A stretch of 64,000 nt of DNA from Branchiostoma floridae (GCF_000003815.2 NC_049986.1:7915014-7979013), one strand, 5' to 3'; numbered from the stretch's first letter, positions 31,601 to 47,217 are shown. The notes: generated by a model not told the origin, from the sequence alone. Numbers and translations are program-made.

Positions 31601-34600
31601 AATAATAATGTGTTTAAAGGGGACAGTATAAGAGCTGCGGGAAGCTAACTAGGACGCACCCAGTCTAGTTCCCGGGGCATTGGGCTGTTTAGAGATATCC
31701 ATGTAATAAAATACTTCGGACGGTCACAGAAAACACATGTACATCGAGATCACTCACCTTTTGTGTTGTTTTCTCCATTGGGCCTCAGCACGTCTGTCTC
31801 TTTGTCTTCCTGCATCTACTTCCGAAGTAGGAGAAATACGGTGGATAACTGAGAGCCATTTTCCAACACGTCCACTAACCCCCACTCCAGTTTTCTCAAT
31901 GATGGTCAAAATGATGAGATCCCCGGAATGGTCAGCTGATATCCTGAGAATGTGCCCGATTGGTCGACCGCCAATACACTATGTGGAGGTCCGCCTCTTG
32001 TAATTAATCTTTTTCTATCTATTGCTCCGCCCCGTTGGAAGGTCTCCGCCTCCTGTAGGCGGGACTAGAACCCGCCTCCTGTAGGTGGGGCTGTCTCCCA
32101 TAAATCTATAGTTGCCTAATTCCAGATGGAGAGACTTAGTGTGTTTAGCATTGCCACTGACGTTCATAAAGGGGACCCTCTTGCTCTGTTTTAATTCACT
32201 GACAGTTGTTCAAACACTGAAGGCTTTACCGTATGCGGTCCTCATAGCCGTCACTACCATGTCTTTCTCAAAGTCCTTGCTTACATTGATTTGCAGACGA
32301 CACAGCCCTTCTCGAAAACTCCTTTTCGCACAAATTCTGCTAAACAAAGTATGAGAAGCATGTCAAGCCATCAGTCTTTATTCAAACCCGTATTGAACAA
32401 ACTACATGCATCTGAGCCCTTCATCTCCGCAGCAAATTGCATTTGACAGGTCTGAAATTGAGCGTGTAGTTAAACTTCTGGCTTTAACAGTCTAGTTTCT
32501 TTTCTGATACTTGTGTGGAGTACAGGGTTGTCGTTATTTTATTTTCCTACAAAAAATATGGAAGCATCTATCAAGTAGCAAACAGAAGCCTGTTAAAACC
32601 TGCTCTACTTTACAGTTCTACATGTAGCTCATTGGGCATGGGTGCAGTCATTAGTAAGAAACAATACCTACACAACAATGCTACGAATAGTGTATCGTGA
32701 AGATGGTGAACTGCCCTCACCTCCACAATCAGTACATGCAGACCAACTATACTGCGTCTAAATGCAGTATGACAGACCAAGGAAATATCAGGAGAGTTCT
32801 TTTTGTACCAATTCGATGCCATGTTCTTTGTTCAAAGGGAAGTTCAATGTTTTAAATGATGCTTAGACAGTTTTTGGGTGCATACAAAAACACAGAAATG
32901 AAATCAGTCTCATCACACTGCAGAAACCTCAGCCATTGTTGTACATTGTTGTATCATTTATATTGGTTGAGATTAATGGACTACTAATGGAAACTTCTTT
33001 ATCGGGGAAACTTTTTTCGAATGCTCATCCTGCTGTCCTCAAATGATGTTTGCGGTATTAGATTTTTTTCTCAGTCTCGAACTGCCACTGCCAAGGGACT
33101 GGTCACCAAATGACCTGGTAACTTAGGTCTCTATTATGGGTGGTTGTAAGACCCTAATGAGAACACACTGGCTTTGTGCGGGACAAACATTCAATAACAT
33201 GGAAGTAAAGGGGGTGTTTAACGAAGTAAAATTGATTTAAAACCAAAAGGAAAAACACAACCATCACGCCTAAACACTATCAAAACGTTTATAAAAAAAG
33301 GGATAATGTCCCATGAACTCCCAGTTCTAAGCTTGCCAGTGGGTACCTGTTTAAACACTGTTCCCTGAGCTCGGGTTTCAGTTGTACAGGTCACAGGTGG
33401 CGGTAGTCTAATGTTTTCACAGGTGTCCCCACCAGCACTGTGTACTGGAATGGGCAATAATTAATTTGCTCCAGATGTTCTGGTTTGGCAGTCTGTCCAT
33501 TGGGACGTTTAATGGGGTTCACCATTGTCAATCGACCTGGAGGCGATTAATTCCACTTCCTCATGGAATATTCTAGATATAATAAGATGCGTCGTAAGTT
33601 ATTCACATTTCTCGAATCAAGTAGATCAGATTTCAACAAACTAGATGCTACAAACAGATTTGAATATAAACTCGGCACAACAATTTTGGAATATCGACTT
33701 TGGTAGATCATATTCCCGTTGTTTCTGAATTAATTTCAATGTATTATATATCAATAGAAAGCGTGTGTAATTTCCTTTTCAACGGTATCATCAATCTATA
33801 ACACTGTAGTTCTACACTGAATCGACGATAAGTTTGGCGGCATTCCTTTTCCATGTAATTTTTCGTATACCTAACATCCAAGGTTATTCTTAGCGCATTT
33901 GATTATAGTGTATTTGACCTTTTGGTTGTTGGTGGCCAAATCAAAGCATGGATGCACCAAGGTGCAAGCTGACCAAGCTGACAGTTGCACAGATAAAGTG
34001 GTGGTGGAGGAACAGTATAGCGGGGCGGTACATGTTGTATAACCGCTAGAGGCAAAACAAGGTTTATCATCATTCAAGGCAACCTAAATGCGGTAGGATA
34101 TAGAGACACCGTTCTCCATATGCATTAAATCGCAATGTTTTACCTCTTAAATTTGGTACTGAATGCCGTTCTGCAACATTACAACGCCCGTCCGCACAGA
34201 AAAAGGACCACTGCAGGCTACTTTCAGGATGTAGGAGTATTGAGTTTTAGGATTGAACAGCCTATAGTTAACACAGTTTACGCCACCGATTGAACACCTT
34301 TTTGGTCCAATTGTTTGTTTTGATAAAGGGTATCAGTGGCTTAGATTAACAAGCCTGTTTATTCAACTTGCCTTCATATGCATGCACAAGTCAATACCGA
34401 CAGAAGAAAATGAGCTGAATGGAGTGTTTGACTACTATACGATACATTATGGCAATATATAATTAACTGTGAATACTCAAGGTTTAGAATGTACAACGTT
34501 AACAATTGCACCTTCACAATCCGACAATTACCGTGATATCTACATGCAGCCGCAAAACGTCCACTCAAACATTATAATCATGTTTTCCCAGCAACATGCA

Positions 34601-37600
34601 CTCGACGTTTCCAGCTTTTTGCGTTCATTTTTTACATAGTATACAATACATATGACAATATAAAATTCACTGTAAATACGCAAGGTATAGAATGTACAAC
34701 AATTGCACAATGGGGTGTGTTTTTACTCGGACCTTCACAGTTCGATAATTACCGTGATCTACAGCCGCAAAACGGCCACTCAAACATTATAATTATGTCT
34801 TCCCGGCAACATGCACTCGACGTTTCCCGCTTTTGGATTTGCCAAAAGTCTACATTTCTCAAGGATACGTGACAGGTGAACCTATGAGAGCCCAGCACTC
34901 ACAACGCTTACTATCACGTCCGTCATAAATCACACTCAATCTATAAGGCATGCATAATAGTAATTATTGGTTTAATGTTACTACAGTATTTGACTACCTT
35001 CACATATGACCACGGCGAAGACGTTGCATTTTGCGAAAATGCTGCCTATCTAGTATTGAGTTTATTTTGTGCACGAATTGTCATGGCTTCCAGGAAGAAT
35101 AGTGGTACAGTATCACTAATGGAGATCCTAATAAAGCAAACAAAGAAACCAACAATTTTTCCATCGTACCTTTCGTCGCCTGTGTTTTTTTAAACACCAT
35201 GCTTGTTATAACAGTGGTGAGTTGATATCTAAACCGTAGAAACACAAAGGGTGTGTTGGGGCATAATAGTAAGCTATCCTTTACTCTATTTTTGTTAACA
35301 TTTTACCCTGTGTTAACAGTCGTTTAGCAGTCTACAGTGCTAGTAGTAAGCTACTAGTATTTTGTAGCCTATCTTGTAGTAAAACCCAACCCTTTATCAA
35401 TTTTCTAGCTACAGTCGTTTAGCAGTCTACAGGGCAACCTCAATGACCAGTCCAACATTCTTCAGCAACAACAGGCCACCATACAACAACTACAGGCAAC
35501 AGTGGATGCCCAATCCAACACCATTCAACAACAAGTGACTATAATACAGCAGACGCAGACCCTCCTAAGTCAACTATCAGGTTTCTATCCAATTGTTTTC
35601 TTTAAGATGTATATTAACTACAGCAAGTAATCTACTTTTCAGCATCCTAGCATCCTACAGTAAAATAGTTTCTGTTTCAGCCTGTTTCATATCACATTGG
35701 TAAGGTGTGTGTTAAATGATTTTTTTGTAAAGTTTATCCCAGAATTGTTACATCACTGTCTTCCATGCCAACTTTAGACAAACTGAACGGTCCCCGTGAC
35801 TGTATGGAACTGTTGACGACTGGACACGACACCAGCGGTGTGTACACCATCTACCCTGATGGAGGAGGGAAAAGTCCTGTTCACGTCTACTGTGACATGG
35901 ACACTGACGGTGGTGGATGGACAGTAAGTCTGTATATAACTAATACAATATATGTCATTTTCATGTGACTACTTTGAAAAAATATTCATTTCATTTCAAC
36001 CAAATGGTTCATTGTAGTATCTATAAGCATCATCATCATAGCCTAAGAAGGGCAACAGTATGTCACATTTTCTCGTAGAAAAAAAAGGTACGAAAAGTAA
36101 CTAGTAACTTTATGATTGAGGTCTGACGCTTTCTTCAACTAATAGAAACGAAACATGGTACAGCTATGAATCTTTAAAAAATTGCCCCCTGATTAACTCT
36201 TGTATAAACAGTTGTTCCAGAAACGCCAAGATGGGTCAGTCAATTTCTACCAAGACTGGCAGGCGTACAAGACAGGGTTTGGTGACCTGAGAGGAGAGTT
36301 CTGGCTAGGTAGGATAGCAACATCTAATTTAAACCTTCTCTGTACAGTAAACTTGTATCGCGAGCAAATAATTTGTAACATTGTCAATATTCTACTGTAT
36401 AAGCCTTTTCCAATCACAGGTATTATATTCAGATATACAAAGGCTATAAGCATTTTGACCTAAATGTAGAAACCATTTCGAATACGTTTTTGTCGTTTAG
36501 GAAATGACCACTTGCACCGCCTGACGGCCCAGGATGTGTACGAACTGAGGGTGGATCTGGAGGACTTTGAGGGTAACACGGCCTACGCCAAGTACAACAT
36601 CTTCAGGGTGGAGGATGAGGTGCACAAGTACAGGCTCACTGTGGAAGGGTATTCGGGAACTGCAGGTGTGTATCAACACTTCATTATCTTAGCATCGTCT
36701 GCTTGCAAGTGATCTATATCACAGTAATGTGACAGCTGTCGAAAGATTCCGTATAAATGCCATAGTCATTACCTCAATGAAATGTCATGGAGGTTATATT
36801 TATCTCCATGAAAAATGGAGATATAGTTTTGGGTGTGTCTGTCTGTTTGTTTTTTGATTGTGTTTTTGTGTTTCCGGATATTTGTGGTGAGCATAACTCA
36901 AGAACCTTTAAATGGATTGCCATGCTATTTGATATGTAGGTAGGTGTTGGGAAGACAAAGGTTAAGGCCAATTGTTAGTGTCCTGGAATTTAGCTGCGGA
37001 ATTGCAGGGACGTGTTTGTCAAGACACTCCAAAGTGGATAACTGCAGAAAGGAACGACGGATTACCATCATTTTAGGCATGCAGGTAGCTTAGACAAAGA
37101 TGTTCATAATGATATACATGTTATGCAAATGAGGCTTAATTTCGATGATTAATGAGGAAATTGTATAATTCCATTGTTGTCAACAACTGGACTTCAATAA
37201 ATGTAAATTACGATAGATACCATATATGCAAATGAGGAACTGATTTGTATAATATATACATGTCTTCCTTGTCCGCCCAACGACCAGGAGGTCAAGGGAC
37301 TAGGTAGGTAGGCATACAAAAAATTGCAAAACCGCTTTATTATTGATGAAGGGAATTCTATACTTGTGACATATGTACGTTAGTCAATGATGAAGATCAC
37401 CATGCATAAATCATGTGTTTTTGCATAAAACTTACAAAATATTTCAAGGGGGTATGAGGTCGCCTAACTCTTTTTATTCATTTATTTTCAGGTGACGCCA
37501 TGACCGACCCAGCCCGTCCTCACAACGGCATGTTCTTTTCTACTCGAGACAGAGAGAACGACATCCACACCACTGATAACTGTGCTCAAGTGTACAAAGG

Positions 37601-37754
37601 GGCATGGTGGTACAATCATTGTCATCATGCCAACCTGAACGGGCTGTATCTGGTTGGTGCTCATCAGTCTTATGCAGATGGTGTCAACTGGTACCCATGG
37701 AAGGGGTTTAACTATTCACTAAAAACTAGTGAAATGAAAATAAGACCAAATTAA
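28630..37754 (+). CDS. Secreted fibrinogen-domain protein, unit 9 (intact, long intron 1)
   Basis: Predicted 361-residue secreted FReD protein. Exons 28630-28872, 35409-35580, 35778-35923, 36212-36308, 36501-36665 and 37492-37754; all are open and the phases fit 0,1,0,1,1. Signal peptide 1-20 ([20 protein letters not shown]), KNET sequon and Cys pair in exon 1, coiled coil 82-138, fibrinogen domain 139-361 with TRDRENDIH and [10 protein letters not shown] in exon 6. Exon 2 lacks the first six codons seen in sisters (the WNENQQ-like start) but stays in frame. Intron 1 is about 6.5 kb against a few hundred bases elsewhere; a second piece of exon 2 (CAGTCGTTTAGCAGTCTACA) at about 35318 lies inside it. 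An alternative is that the exon 1 at 28630 is an orphan and exons 2-6 belong to a unit without exon 1. Confidence 0.72.
29756..29859 (-). CDS. Candidate terminal exon of an unknown minus-strand gene
   Basis: On the minus strand a good acceptor (TTGTGTCTTTCAG) is followed by an open frame reading [16 protein letters not shown], then [14 protein letters not shown] and a stop, a polar composition like a cytoplasmic C-terminus. No partner exon was identified upstream on that strand, so this may be chance. Function unknown. Confidence 0.22.
34447..34833. repeat. Imperfect tandem duplication of about 200 bp
   Basis: 34447-34618 and 34650-34833 share AGAATGTACAAC, AATTACCGTGAT, CAGCCGCAAAACG, CACTCAAACATTATAAT and CAACATGCACTCGACGTTTC. 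Non-coding. Confidence 0.8.
36771..37480. repeat. Dispersed repeat family in unit 9 intron 5
   Basis: GTGTGTCTGTCTGTTTGT, GAGCATAACTCAAGAACCTT, AAATGGATTGCCATGCTATT and ATGCAAATGAGG recur at 42165-42330 and 45441-46280, partly also at 15600-16060 and 49290-49380. A widespread non-coding repeat; class not determined. Confidence 0.65.
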
Positions 37755-37801
37755 ATGGACACCTCCAGGTACCCACGGACTACAAGAATGGTCCACAGAG
37801 A

Positions 37802-37807
37802 AATAAA
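37802..37807 (+). terminator. Poly(A) signal, unit 9
   Basis: AATAAA about 48 bases after the stop. Confidence 0.65.
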
Positions 37808-38204
37808 ATACCTTGATAGACCTGTGTGCATTGTCGTGTGCGTCTTATTGTACCTGCTTTGTACGTGCATGGTCTTGATGTAAAGAAACTTCACAATCCC
37901 TGTTATATCTTTGACTAGCCATCTTCCACAAGTAAACGATCCATCCTTGATTTGGTTATTTTGTAAAAGATGCATTTGTTGATATAAGCGACATCAGTTT
38001 TGTGCTAATTAGGAATTGCGTTGATGGCTATCATTTCTTGTAACATAACTTTATTTGAATTGATGTTGATATTATATGTCTGTAGTTGATACATTTGAAA
38101 GCGTCAACGTAGTCATATATTTCCCCTGGCTTTCAGATAAGATAGACTTCCAAACAAACCATGCGAGCTCGTTATGTGTAATTATGAGGTTACTCATCAA
38201 ATAT

Positions 38205-38400
38205 ATGTCTGACCTCCATAGCCTCGTGTGCAAAGCATAAGATTATACAACTCACGCATGAGAACACAGCAGGTGTTGCTGTGATATCTACACATATGTG
38301 AATAGATATCTACTGCAACGTCTGCAGTATCTGAGCAGTCAGGTCGAGCTAAAAAAAAATGAAGAACGAGCCACAATAATATTGTGAGGGACAATGGAAG
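38205..38400 (+). pseudogene. FReD promoter and exon 1 remnant
   Basis: GACCTCCATAGCCTCGTGTG and GAGAACACAGCAGGTGTTGC mark a class B block. From 38321, CTGCAGTATCTGAGCAGTCAG then GAAGAACGAGCCACA and TGTGAGGGACAATGGAAG match the 3' half of exon 1 (LLQYLTRQ..., [12 protein letters not shown]) up to a GTATAT donor at 38401. The ATG and signal-peptide part is deleted and the frame is not kept. 37808-38204 shows no gene. Confidence 0.7.
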
Positions 38401-38479
38401 GTATATAATAAATCTTTGTGGCATGTTATTCCTTGCAATATCGTGCGCGCAAGACGGGGCCGTATTTACAATGTTGACT

Positions 38480-38724
38480 ATAACGCTAGTTCACCTTTAT
38501 TCGTAGGGTAACCTATATCCGTTGGGTAACCTATATCCATTGGGTAACCTATATCCGTTGGTTTGAGAATTGGTGGTTTGGTCTATTAACAGATGGTGGT
38601 TTCAAATACAAGACAGTCAATATACAGTTTGAAACAACCGTCTGTCCACTATCCCCAAATACCTTGTTTTTTCTATAATCAATGGATATAGGTTAACCCA
38701 CGAATAAAGGTGAACTAGCGTTAT
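38480..38724. mobile_element. MITE with about 45-bp terminal inverted repeats
   Basis: ATAACGCTAGTTCACCTTTA at the left and TAAAGGTGAACTAGCGTTAT at the right are exact inverses, and the match continues inward. Inside the left end GTTGGGTAACCTATATCC is tandemly repeated three times. A solo end of the family is at about 44978-45017. Confidence 0.85.
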
Positions 38725-38784
38725 ATAAATTTATATTTAGCACGCACGTGTCCTCCCTGTTAGCTTTCTATTGACTTTCCTTGC

Positions 38785-38900
38785 ATAACAACTGATATCT
38801 TGAGAACACCACTGGTGTTTCTGAGCAATTTATTTACATACCGTTACATATATACCCCAGACGAGTGGACCTTTACCAGTAGTTTTTCTGTCGCGTCACC
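38785..38900 (+). promoter_or_regulatory. Class B FReD upstream block, unit 10
   Basis: GAGAACACCACTGGTGTTTC, then ACGAGTGGACCTTTACCAGT just before the ATG, as in unit 4. The E-box core here is CTGGTG rather than CAGGTG. Confidence 0.55.
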
Positions 38901-42044
<3,144 letters not shown>

Positions 42045-42103
42045 GCCAAGTAACCGGGATCACAGAAGGTTGACTTAAAGTCCCTTCTTCGCCGCTTATC
42101 GAA

Positions 42104-42109
42104 AATAAA
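42104..42109 (+). terminator. Poly(A) signal, unit 10
   Basis: AATAAA about 60 bases after the stop. Confidence 0.65.
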
Positions 42110-43401
42110 CAGTTAGTACCATGGATGTGCTTGTGTTGGGTTTCATGATTACTTACATGAAAACTGGCCATGGAGGCATTGTTTTCAGCATGTCTGTGTC
42201 TGTTTGTGTGCATGTATGTGTATTTGTGGTAAGCATAACTTTATTAAATTTTGAATGTATTGCGATGATATTTTGTAAGAAGACGAAGGTCAAGATCAGC
42301 TATTGGCCTCCTGGCGGACGTCCTTGGTACTGCAGCAGAACCAGAGAATGTATTATTGTCCGTTATGCTTAATGTGAAACTTCTAAACAAAGTCACGGAT
42401 TTACCCAAATACGCCGCCGGCCGGATTTGCGTTGCATTGTCGTATTCGAGTAACGATCATGGATTTGTCCGGATTCATTCGGAAACTTTCCGGATTCGCC
42501 ACGATGCACGATTTCGGATTCGTCGTATTCATTAGGATTTAAGGCCATTTCGTGCAGTGTAGCGTGGCCTAGAAACCCTCGTAGCTATAGGTTTCTTAAG
42601 AAATCTAAAACAATGCATGGTTTTCCGTATGGATGCATCGAATCGGTTGTCGGTTATTGCCGACAGTCACCGGGCAAGTACAGGATTTGAATTGCTGTCG
42701 TATAGAGCCACCCAGAACTGTACAATGGTGTGGAAAATCCGTTTTTATCTATCTATGTTATATTGACCTAACATTAAAAAAACATAGTAAACTTGTATGT
42801 AGACACAAATGGTCAGAAGCCCGGTTCAGTCCCGTATATCTAATATGATCTCATAGAAATTGCGCATCTTCCTGAATCATGTTAGTGATCAAACTATCGC
42901 GGGCTTCTGGCGAGTCCATTACGTGGTTCATTGTAACGGTTTTTTTTTTTCTCGCCAGCCATTGCCCGACAGTAACCGGACAAATACAGGATTTAAACTT
43001 GCTGACGTACAGAGCCCCCGAGCACTATGAACAATGGTTCTGTCTGTGTTTAACGGGTTTAATAAGGTGTGTAATTATAATGAGCGAACAGTCATCAGTT
43101 CATTATGTACTGTATATAAGTTAAACCAGACCTACATAATACTATCAATTGTTTGTCATTTCGTCATTACGTGTATTATTCTTAAGTACTAGTATGTACT
43201 CTGTATGCCAGCCACGACCAACGAAAACTATACATCCAAAAAAAATGCAAATCTGAGACTTACAGTTACATGTTAACGAAGGTACAAGTTTACAGGTATC
43301 GAAAGTCTTTACCGTCACTAAAACAACACTACAGATATGAAATCTTAGAAGGGCAACTGCTTGAACATTTAGATGTAGAGTAGAGTGAAATACTAGTAAT
43401 A

Positions 43402-43616
43402 CCTTCTTTCCACTAGGACGGTGCTCTCGCCGCGCTCTCTCTGCGACCTCAAATTTGACAGATTACTCAACGAATTCTACAGAAAAGATCTAACCTTTTT
43501 ACACATTGTGTATTTTGTTGTCTTCTCAGTCACACTTGTACGTTTTGTATGATATACATATCATATTTAGGTCGCAGTGAGAGCGCAGCGCGATCGCCGT
43601 CTAGTGGAAGGGGGGC
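43402..43616. mobile_element. MITE with long imperfect terminal inverted repeats
   Basis: Left CTTTCCACTAGGACGG, CTCTCGC and CTGCGACCT; right AGGTCGCAG, GCGATCGCCGT and CTAGTGGAAG. About 215 bp. Confidence 0.75.
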
Positions 43617-43636
43617 CTAACTTTTGACTGGTGGAC

Positions 43637-43733
43637 TGGGCGGGTCTACAGGGCGAGACTTGACCAGTCATCAGCGGTCATCACATGGTGTGATGACCGT
43701 TGGTGACCGGTCAAGTGTCGGCCTGTAGACCCA
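43637..43733. repeat. Near-perfect hairpin palindrome
   Basis: GGGTCTACAGGGC, ACTTGACCAGTCATCAGCGG and TCATCACA are followed at once by TGTGATGACCGTTGGTGACC, GGTCAAGT and GGCCTGTAGACCC. Arms of about 45 bases with almost no spacer, next to the preceding MITE. Confidence 0.85.
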
Positions 43734-44079
43734 CTCAGCCATGCACGTGTCTGTGGAAAAGTTTCATTACCATTCTGTGGTTACTGGAGTTCGTGGTTTA
43801 ATGAACTGTATAATTAGGACCCATCGGACAAGTCCAGAATTAAACCTGTGACGCACAGAGTCACCCAGCACTGAACAATGGCGTGGAAAATTCCACTTCT
43901 GTCTTTGTTCATCTGGCTTTAATGAAGTGTGCTATATCGACCTACCAGTCGAAAATAACTGTGTTAAGAGTTTTACTTTAAATAACTTCTTTTTGAATGG
44001 AATGTCTCTCCCTTTTCATTACTGTTCTTATGTTCGAGTACCAGCCGGGACCGGGCAGTTAGGACAGTTTATTCGGTGG

Positions 44080-44229
44080 CCCAAGACAGTCAGCCCGCCG
44101 ATCTCCTGTTAGCGCTGCGGAGAGTTTAAGCCCGAAGGAGGTTCACCTGCCCTTAGTAATAACTCCTTGGGCTTAAACACCCCGTAGCGCTAATGTGAGA
44201 TCGGCGGGCCGGGCTGACTGCCTTGGGTC
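44080..44229. mobile_element. Foldback element with about 55-bp arms
   Basis: AGTCAGCCCGCCGATCTC, TAGCGCT and GTTTAAGCCC at the left; GGGCTTAAAC, AGCGCTA and GAGATCGGCGGGC at the right, with a loop near 44140-44170. Outer flanks GGCCCAAG and CTTGGGTCC also pair. Confidence 0.85.
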
Positions 44230-45293
44230 CCCGAACAAAACTTGCTAGCTACCCGATCCCGCCTGCCCCCCAAGGTAATATTCAAGTCCCTCTAAACTCG
44301 GCGTTTTCTTCAATGTTATCTCGAATAACTGACTGGAGAATATATACACTAGAATCAATTCATCATTATATCATATTTACAGTTTTCCTAAAGCATGTTC
44401 AAAGCCATACACAGTGACCTCTCAATGGACCTGACGAGACTTGTCACAATGGAAATTAATGAAAGGAACTCGTTAGGAGAACCACAAAAAAGTGGCCACG
44501 AAGACCAAGTCATCCTTATGCAGAAATGATCACTACTACAGAATGACTATACATACTACAAAATCTATTCCTATAGTTTAAAATACATCACTAATCAAAC
44601 AAAAGATCAGCGTTCAACTGCTAATTTGCATACATAACTACTGTAGGTGTCGTTGACCGGGCGTGGTGAGGAGAGTTGGGCATCTTGAACCATATTTAGA
44701 TCATATCATGATCTCATATTCCTAGATAAAAATATCTGTATGTCGTAATATTCGGTCGCCGAGAAAAGTATTTAAGAGCGATGGTCGCGGTGCGCTTGTC
44801 AGAGGATCATTTGCATTGCCACTGAGGTACATAGGACGCCCATACACAGGTGGTATATAAAAAACGACGAGTCTACCATATCACACATCAAGTTGGTCGA
44901 CAGGGTTCCCCCAAAACCACCAGGCACTTTGGGCAACAAGTGAAGGTAAATCTATAAAATTTATTTAAAGAAACTGATATAGGTTACTCGGCGGATAAAG
45001 GTGAACTAGCGTTAATGTTAGAGAGACGGCTGACTTTTCTTGTAGTAGTGACAGTAGTGTAAGTGTTCGTATTGACCATTGACTATTGTTAATATTGTAG
45101 AATTTCGGCGCTAAATCTCCATTCAGATTATCTACTAACATTTACAAGTATTTTTTTTAATATATTCGCGTCATTTTCTATATCACCAGAGTTGTAAACA
45201 ACGCAAAGGCAAGCATTGCGAAGTCCCCTGCTTTTCGGTGGCCTACGAAGACCTACTTGCGACTTGTCAGTGTCTCTATCGGATAAGCTAAAC

Positions 45294-47149
45294 ATGACGG
45301 TGTATTTCTTCGGTACCCTGCTGTTCGGAGCCTGTGACTACTTCACTGTGGAGGGGCAAGAGATGTTCGTGCGAACGTTATTCTACCACTTCCAGTTCAT
45401 GCCTTGTGCACCGAGGAGAGGTAATCTTAGTCATATACCTTAGGTTATGTTTTGGGTAGTGTCTGTTTGTATGTTTGTAGAAGACCAGCATAACTCGAGA
45501 ACACTTAAATGGATTGTTTTGCTATTCGGTATGTGTGTAGGTCTTGAAGAGACCTAGAAACGATTAGGTTTTTGGGCCCCTAGCGGCCTGTAAAGGTACT
45601 GCATCGGAACTTCCGCTTTAATATCTCGGGTTCTGGACATGCTGCGGCTATGATTTTTGAGTGGAAGTCAGATCTTGATGCCGAGAGTAAGTGGTACAGG
45701 TCTGGACCCTATAGCGGCTTGTTTGGAAACTGCAGTGTCAAACTTTGAAAGGGAATAACTCAATAAGGGGTTGACGGATTGTCATGATTTTCAGTATGTA
45801 GATAGCATACTAAGTGATGCTTCATATTATTACATATTAATTATGCAAATTGGAGTCTAGTTCTGCTTAATCATAGGACCATTGCAACTTGTGACATTTG
45901 TAACTGAGAGAAAAGAAAAATATTGATAGATATATCATGCAAAATAAAGACCTAATTTGCATAATTAATGAGAAAAAGCTATAATGTCATTGTGGTAAAT
46001 GACGAGAACTTCTTACTTGTAGCATTTGCAAATTATGTACAGGTGGACATCGTTAAACATTAATTTTGCAAATGAGGTCGTACTTTGCCTAAATTATCAG
46101 AAAATGCGATGAAAGCCTTCTTTCCATAACAATAACAATAACATAGATTGCGTACGTCTGTGTTGTTTGGTGGAAGAGATCACGTTACATAATTTATGCA
46201 AGTGAGCATAATTAATGACAGACACAATAAATACAGCGGTTGTAAAAGATAGAATCATTTGGCGAAGGTATAGGGTCGTAGAAAAAAGTTTGTTCTAATG
46301 TTGACGTACACTATTCCCTCTTGTACTTGATTGTACAGTTTGCTGTTCGTGGAAGGCGGAAGATCAATTGAACTACCTAAGGTGGTGGGCAGGTCGGTAG
46401 GGTGGGCGTGGCTTCGGTACCTGGCCTGGGTTTCCTTTCTCATAGTGACGATTCTGGCTGTCCTCTTCCGAGTAACTACGGTAAGCTATTCCATTAATTG
46501 TGTCATCAGGTTGGTAGACCAATTAAACAAAGTCTTCTACGTTACACAACCTTCTTTAATTCTTTTTAGTTGTGCATTAAACGGAGAAGACTTTGTTAAA
46601 ATGGTAAGCTATAATTATGGATGTTTTTTCTGGTAGTGTTTCAGGTTCTAGTATACCTTGTAGAACAATTATGAAATTCTCATCATTTCCCATTAAGAAA
46701 ATATAGCACTGATTTCTTCTGGGACATTTGGGAACAATGATTATACATTATGCAAAAGATAAATGAAATTACGAATAGTATAATATGGTTCTGTAGTTTT
46801 ATTGCTAAATATATTGTGCTATATCAAAGTGTTGCATGCACTTACTTTAGGCAGCATTCTCTTCCAGGACCTAACTGTGGCCTGGCCATGGGCACTGGTT
46901 GCGCTGTCACCAGTGTTTCTGGTCCTCGCCATCTTTGTCACCTTCTACAAGCCAAAGGCCAGCGAGGAAAGCAAGCAGATGTACCTGAACGTGATTGGTC
47001 AACTGGCGGGCCGACGGCACCTTCAGGGCCAAATGGCAGCTGCGGTTAACGGTGGTTACGTCATCGAGCAGCCTCAGCCCCATCCGGGTCTGCACAAGGA
47101 TGTCAATGTCACACCTGCTGGTGTCCCAATGGCTGGAAGCCCCACATAA
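45294..47149 (+). CDS. Unknown small integral membrane protein, three exons
   Basis: I do not recognise the family. Proposed exons 45294-45420, 46356-46480 and 46868-47149 give 177 residues with matching phases (1, then 0). Exon A starts MTVYFFGTLLFGACDYF and ends PCAPRRG. Exon B, from an acceptor GTGGAAG (an alternative is TACAG at 46336-46340, phase 2), has a membrane segment LAWVSFLIVTILAVLF. Exon C begins after CTCTTCCAG with WPWALVALSPVFLVLAIFVT, a second clear membrane segment, followed by KPKASEESKQMYLNVIGQ and a proline-rich polar tail ending AGVPMAGSPT. Codon use in exon C looks coding. The first residues may belong to an additional 5' exon. A poly(A) signal lies at 47212. Confidence 0.6.
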
Positions 47150-47211
47150 CCCCCTATTGTATCATGGCTCCAGTGCAAAACATTCTGCTATCTGAGTTGC
47201 CAGGTAGTTGA

Positions 47212-47217
47212 AATAAA
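47212..47217 (+). terminator. Poly(A) signal of the membrane-protein gene
   Basis: AATAAA 63 bases after the stop at 47149. Confidence 0.6.

Larger units (their letters stand above)
28990..35300. other. Long intron 1 of unit 9, mostly unexplained
   Basis: No FReD sequence between about 28990 and 35260. Minus-strand ORF 29166-29621 has no recognisable domain. A minus-strand exon-like piece lies at 29756-29859. A GC-rich pair CGCCTCCTGTAGGCGGG / CGCCTCCTGTAGGTGGGG is at 32045-32090. 34447-34833 is a tandem duplication. The rest is AT-rich sequence in which I see no gene. Confidence 0.6.
42656..43945 (+). repeat. Three degenerate copies of a repeat of about 115 bp
   Basis: 42656-42775, 42957-43075 and 43825-43945 share ACAGTCACCGG-like starts, AAGTACAGGATTTGAA, ACAGAGCCACCCAG, GAACAATGGCGTGGAAAA and a GACCTA end. 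Spaced by other sequence, so not a strict array. No coding content recognised. Confidence 0.6.

Noticed and set aside
31790-31990. Minus-strand frame with [18 protein letters not shown], slightly like a reverse transcriptase segment
   Set aside because: Match is to one short motif only, with no neighbouring RT motifs; too weak to annotate.
45270-45300. SDKLN word before the membrane-protein exon, resembling the start of FReD exon 3
   Set aside because: Five residues only, with no FReD sequence following.
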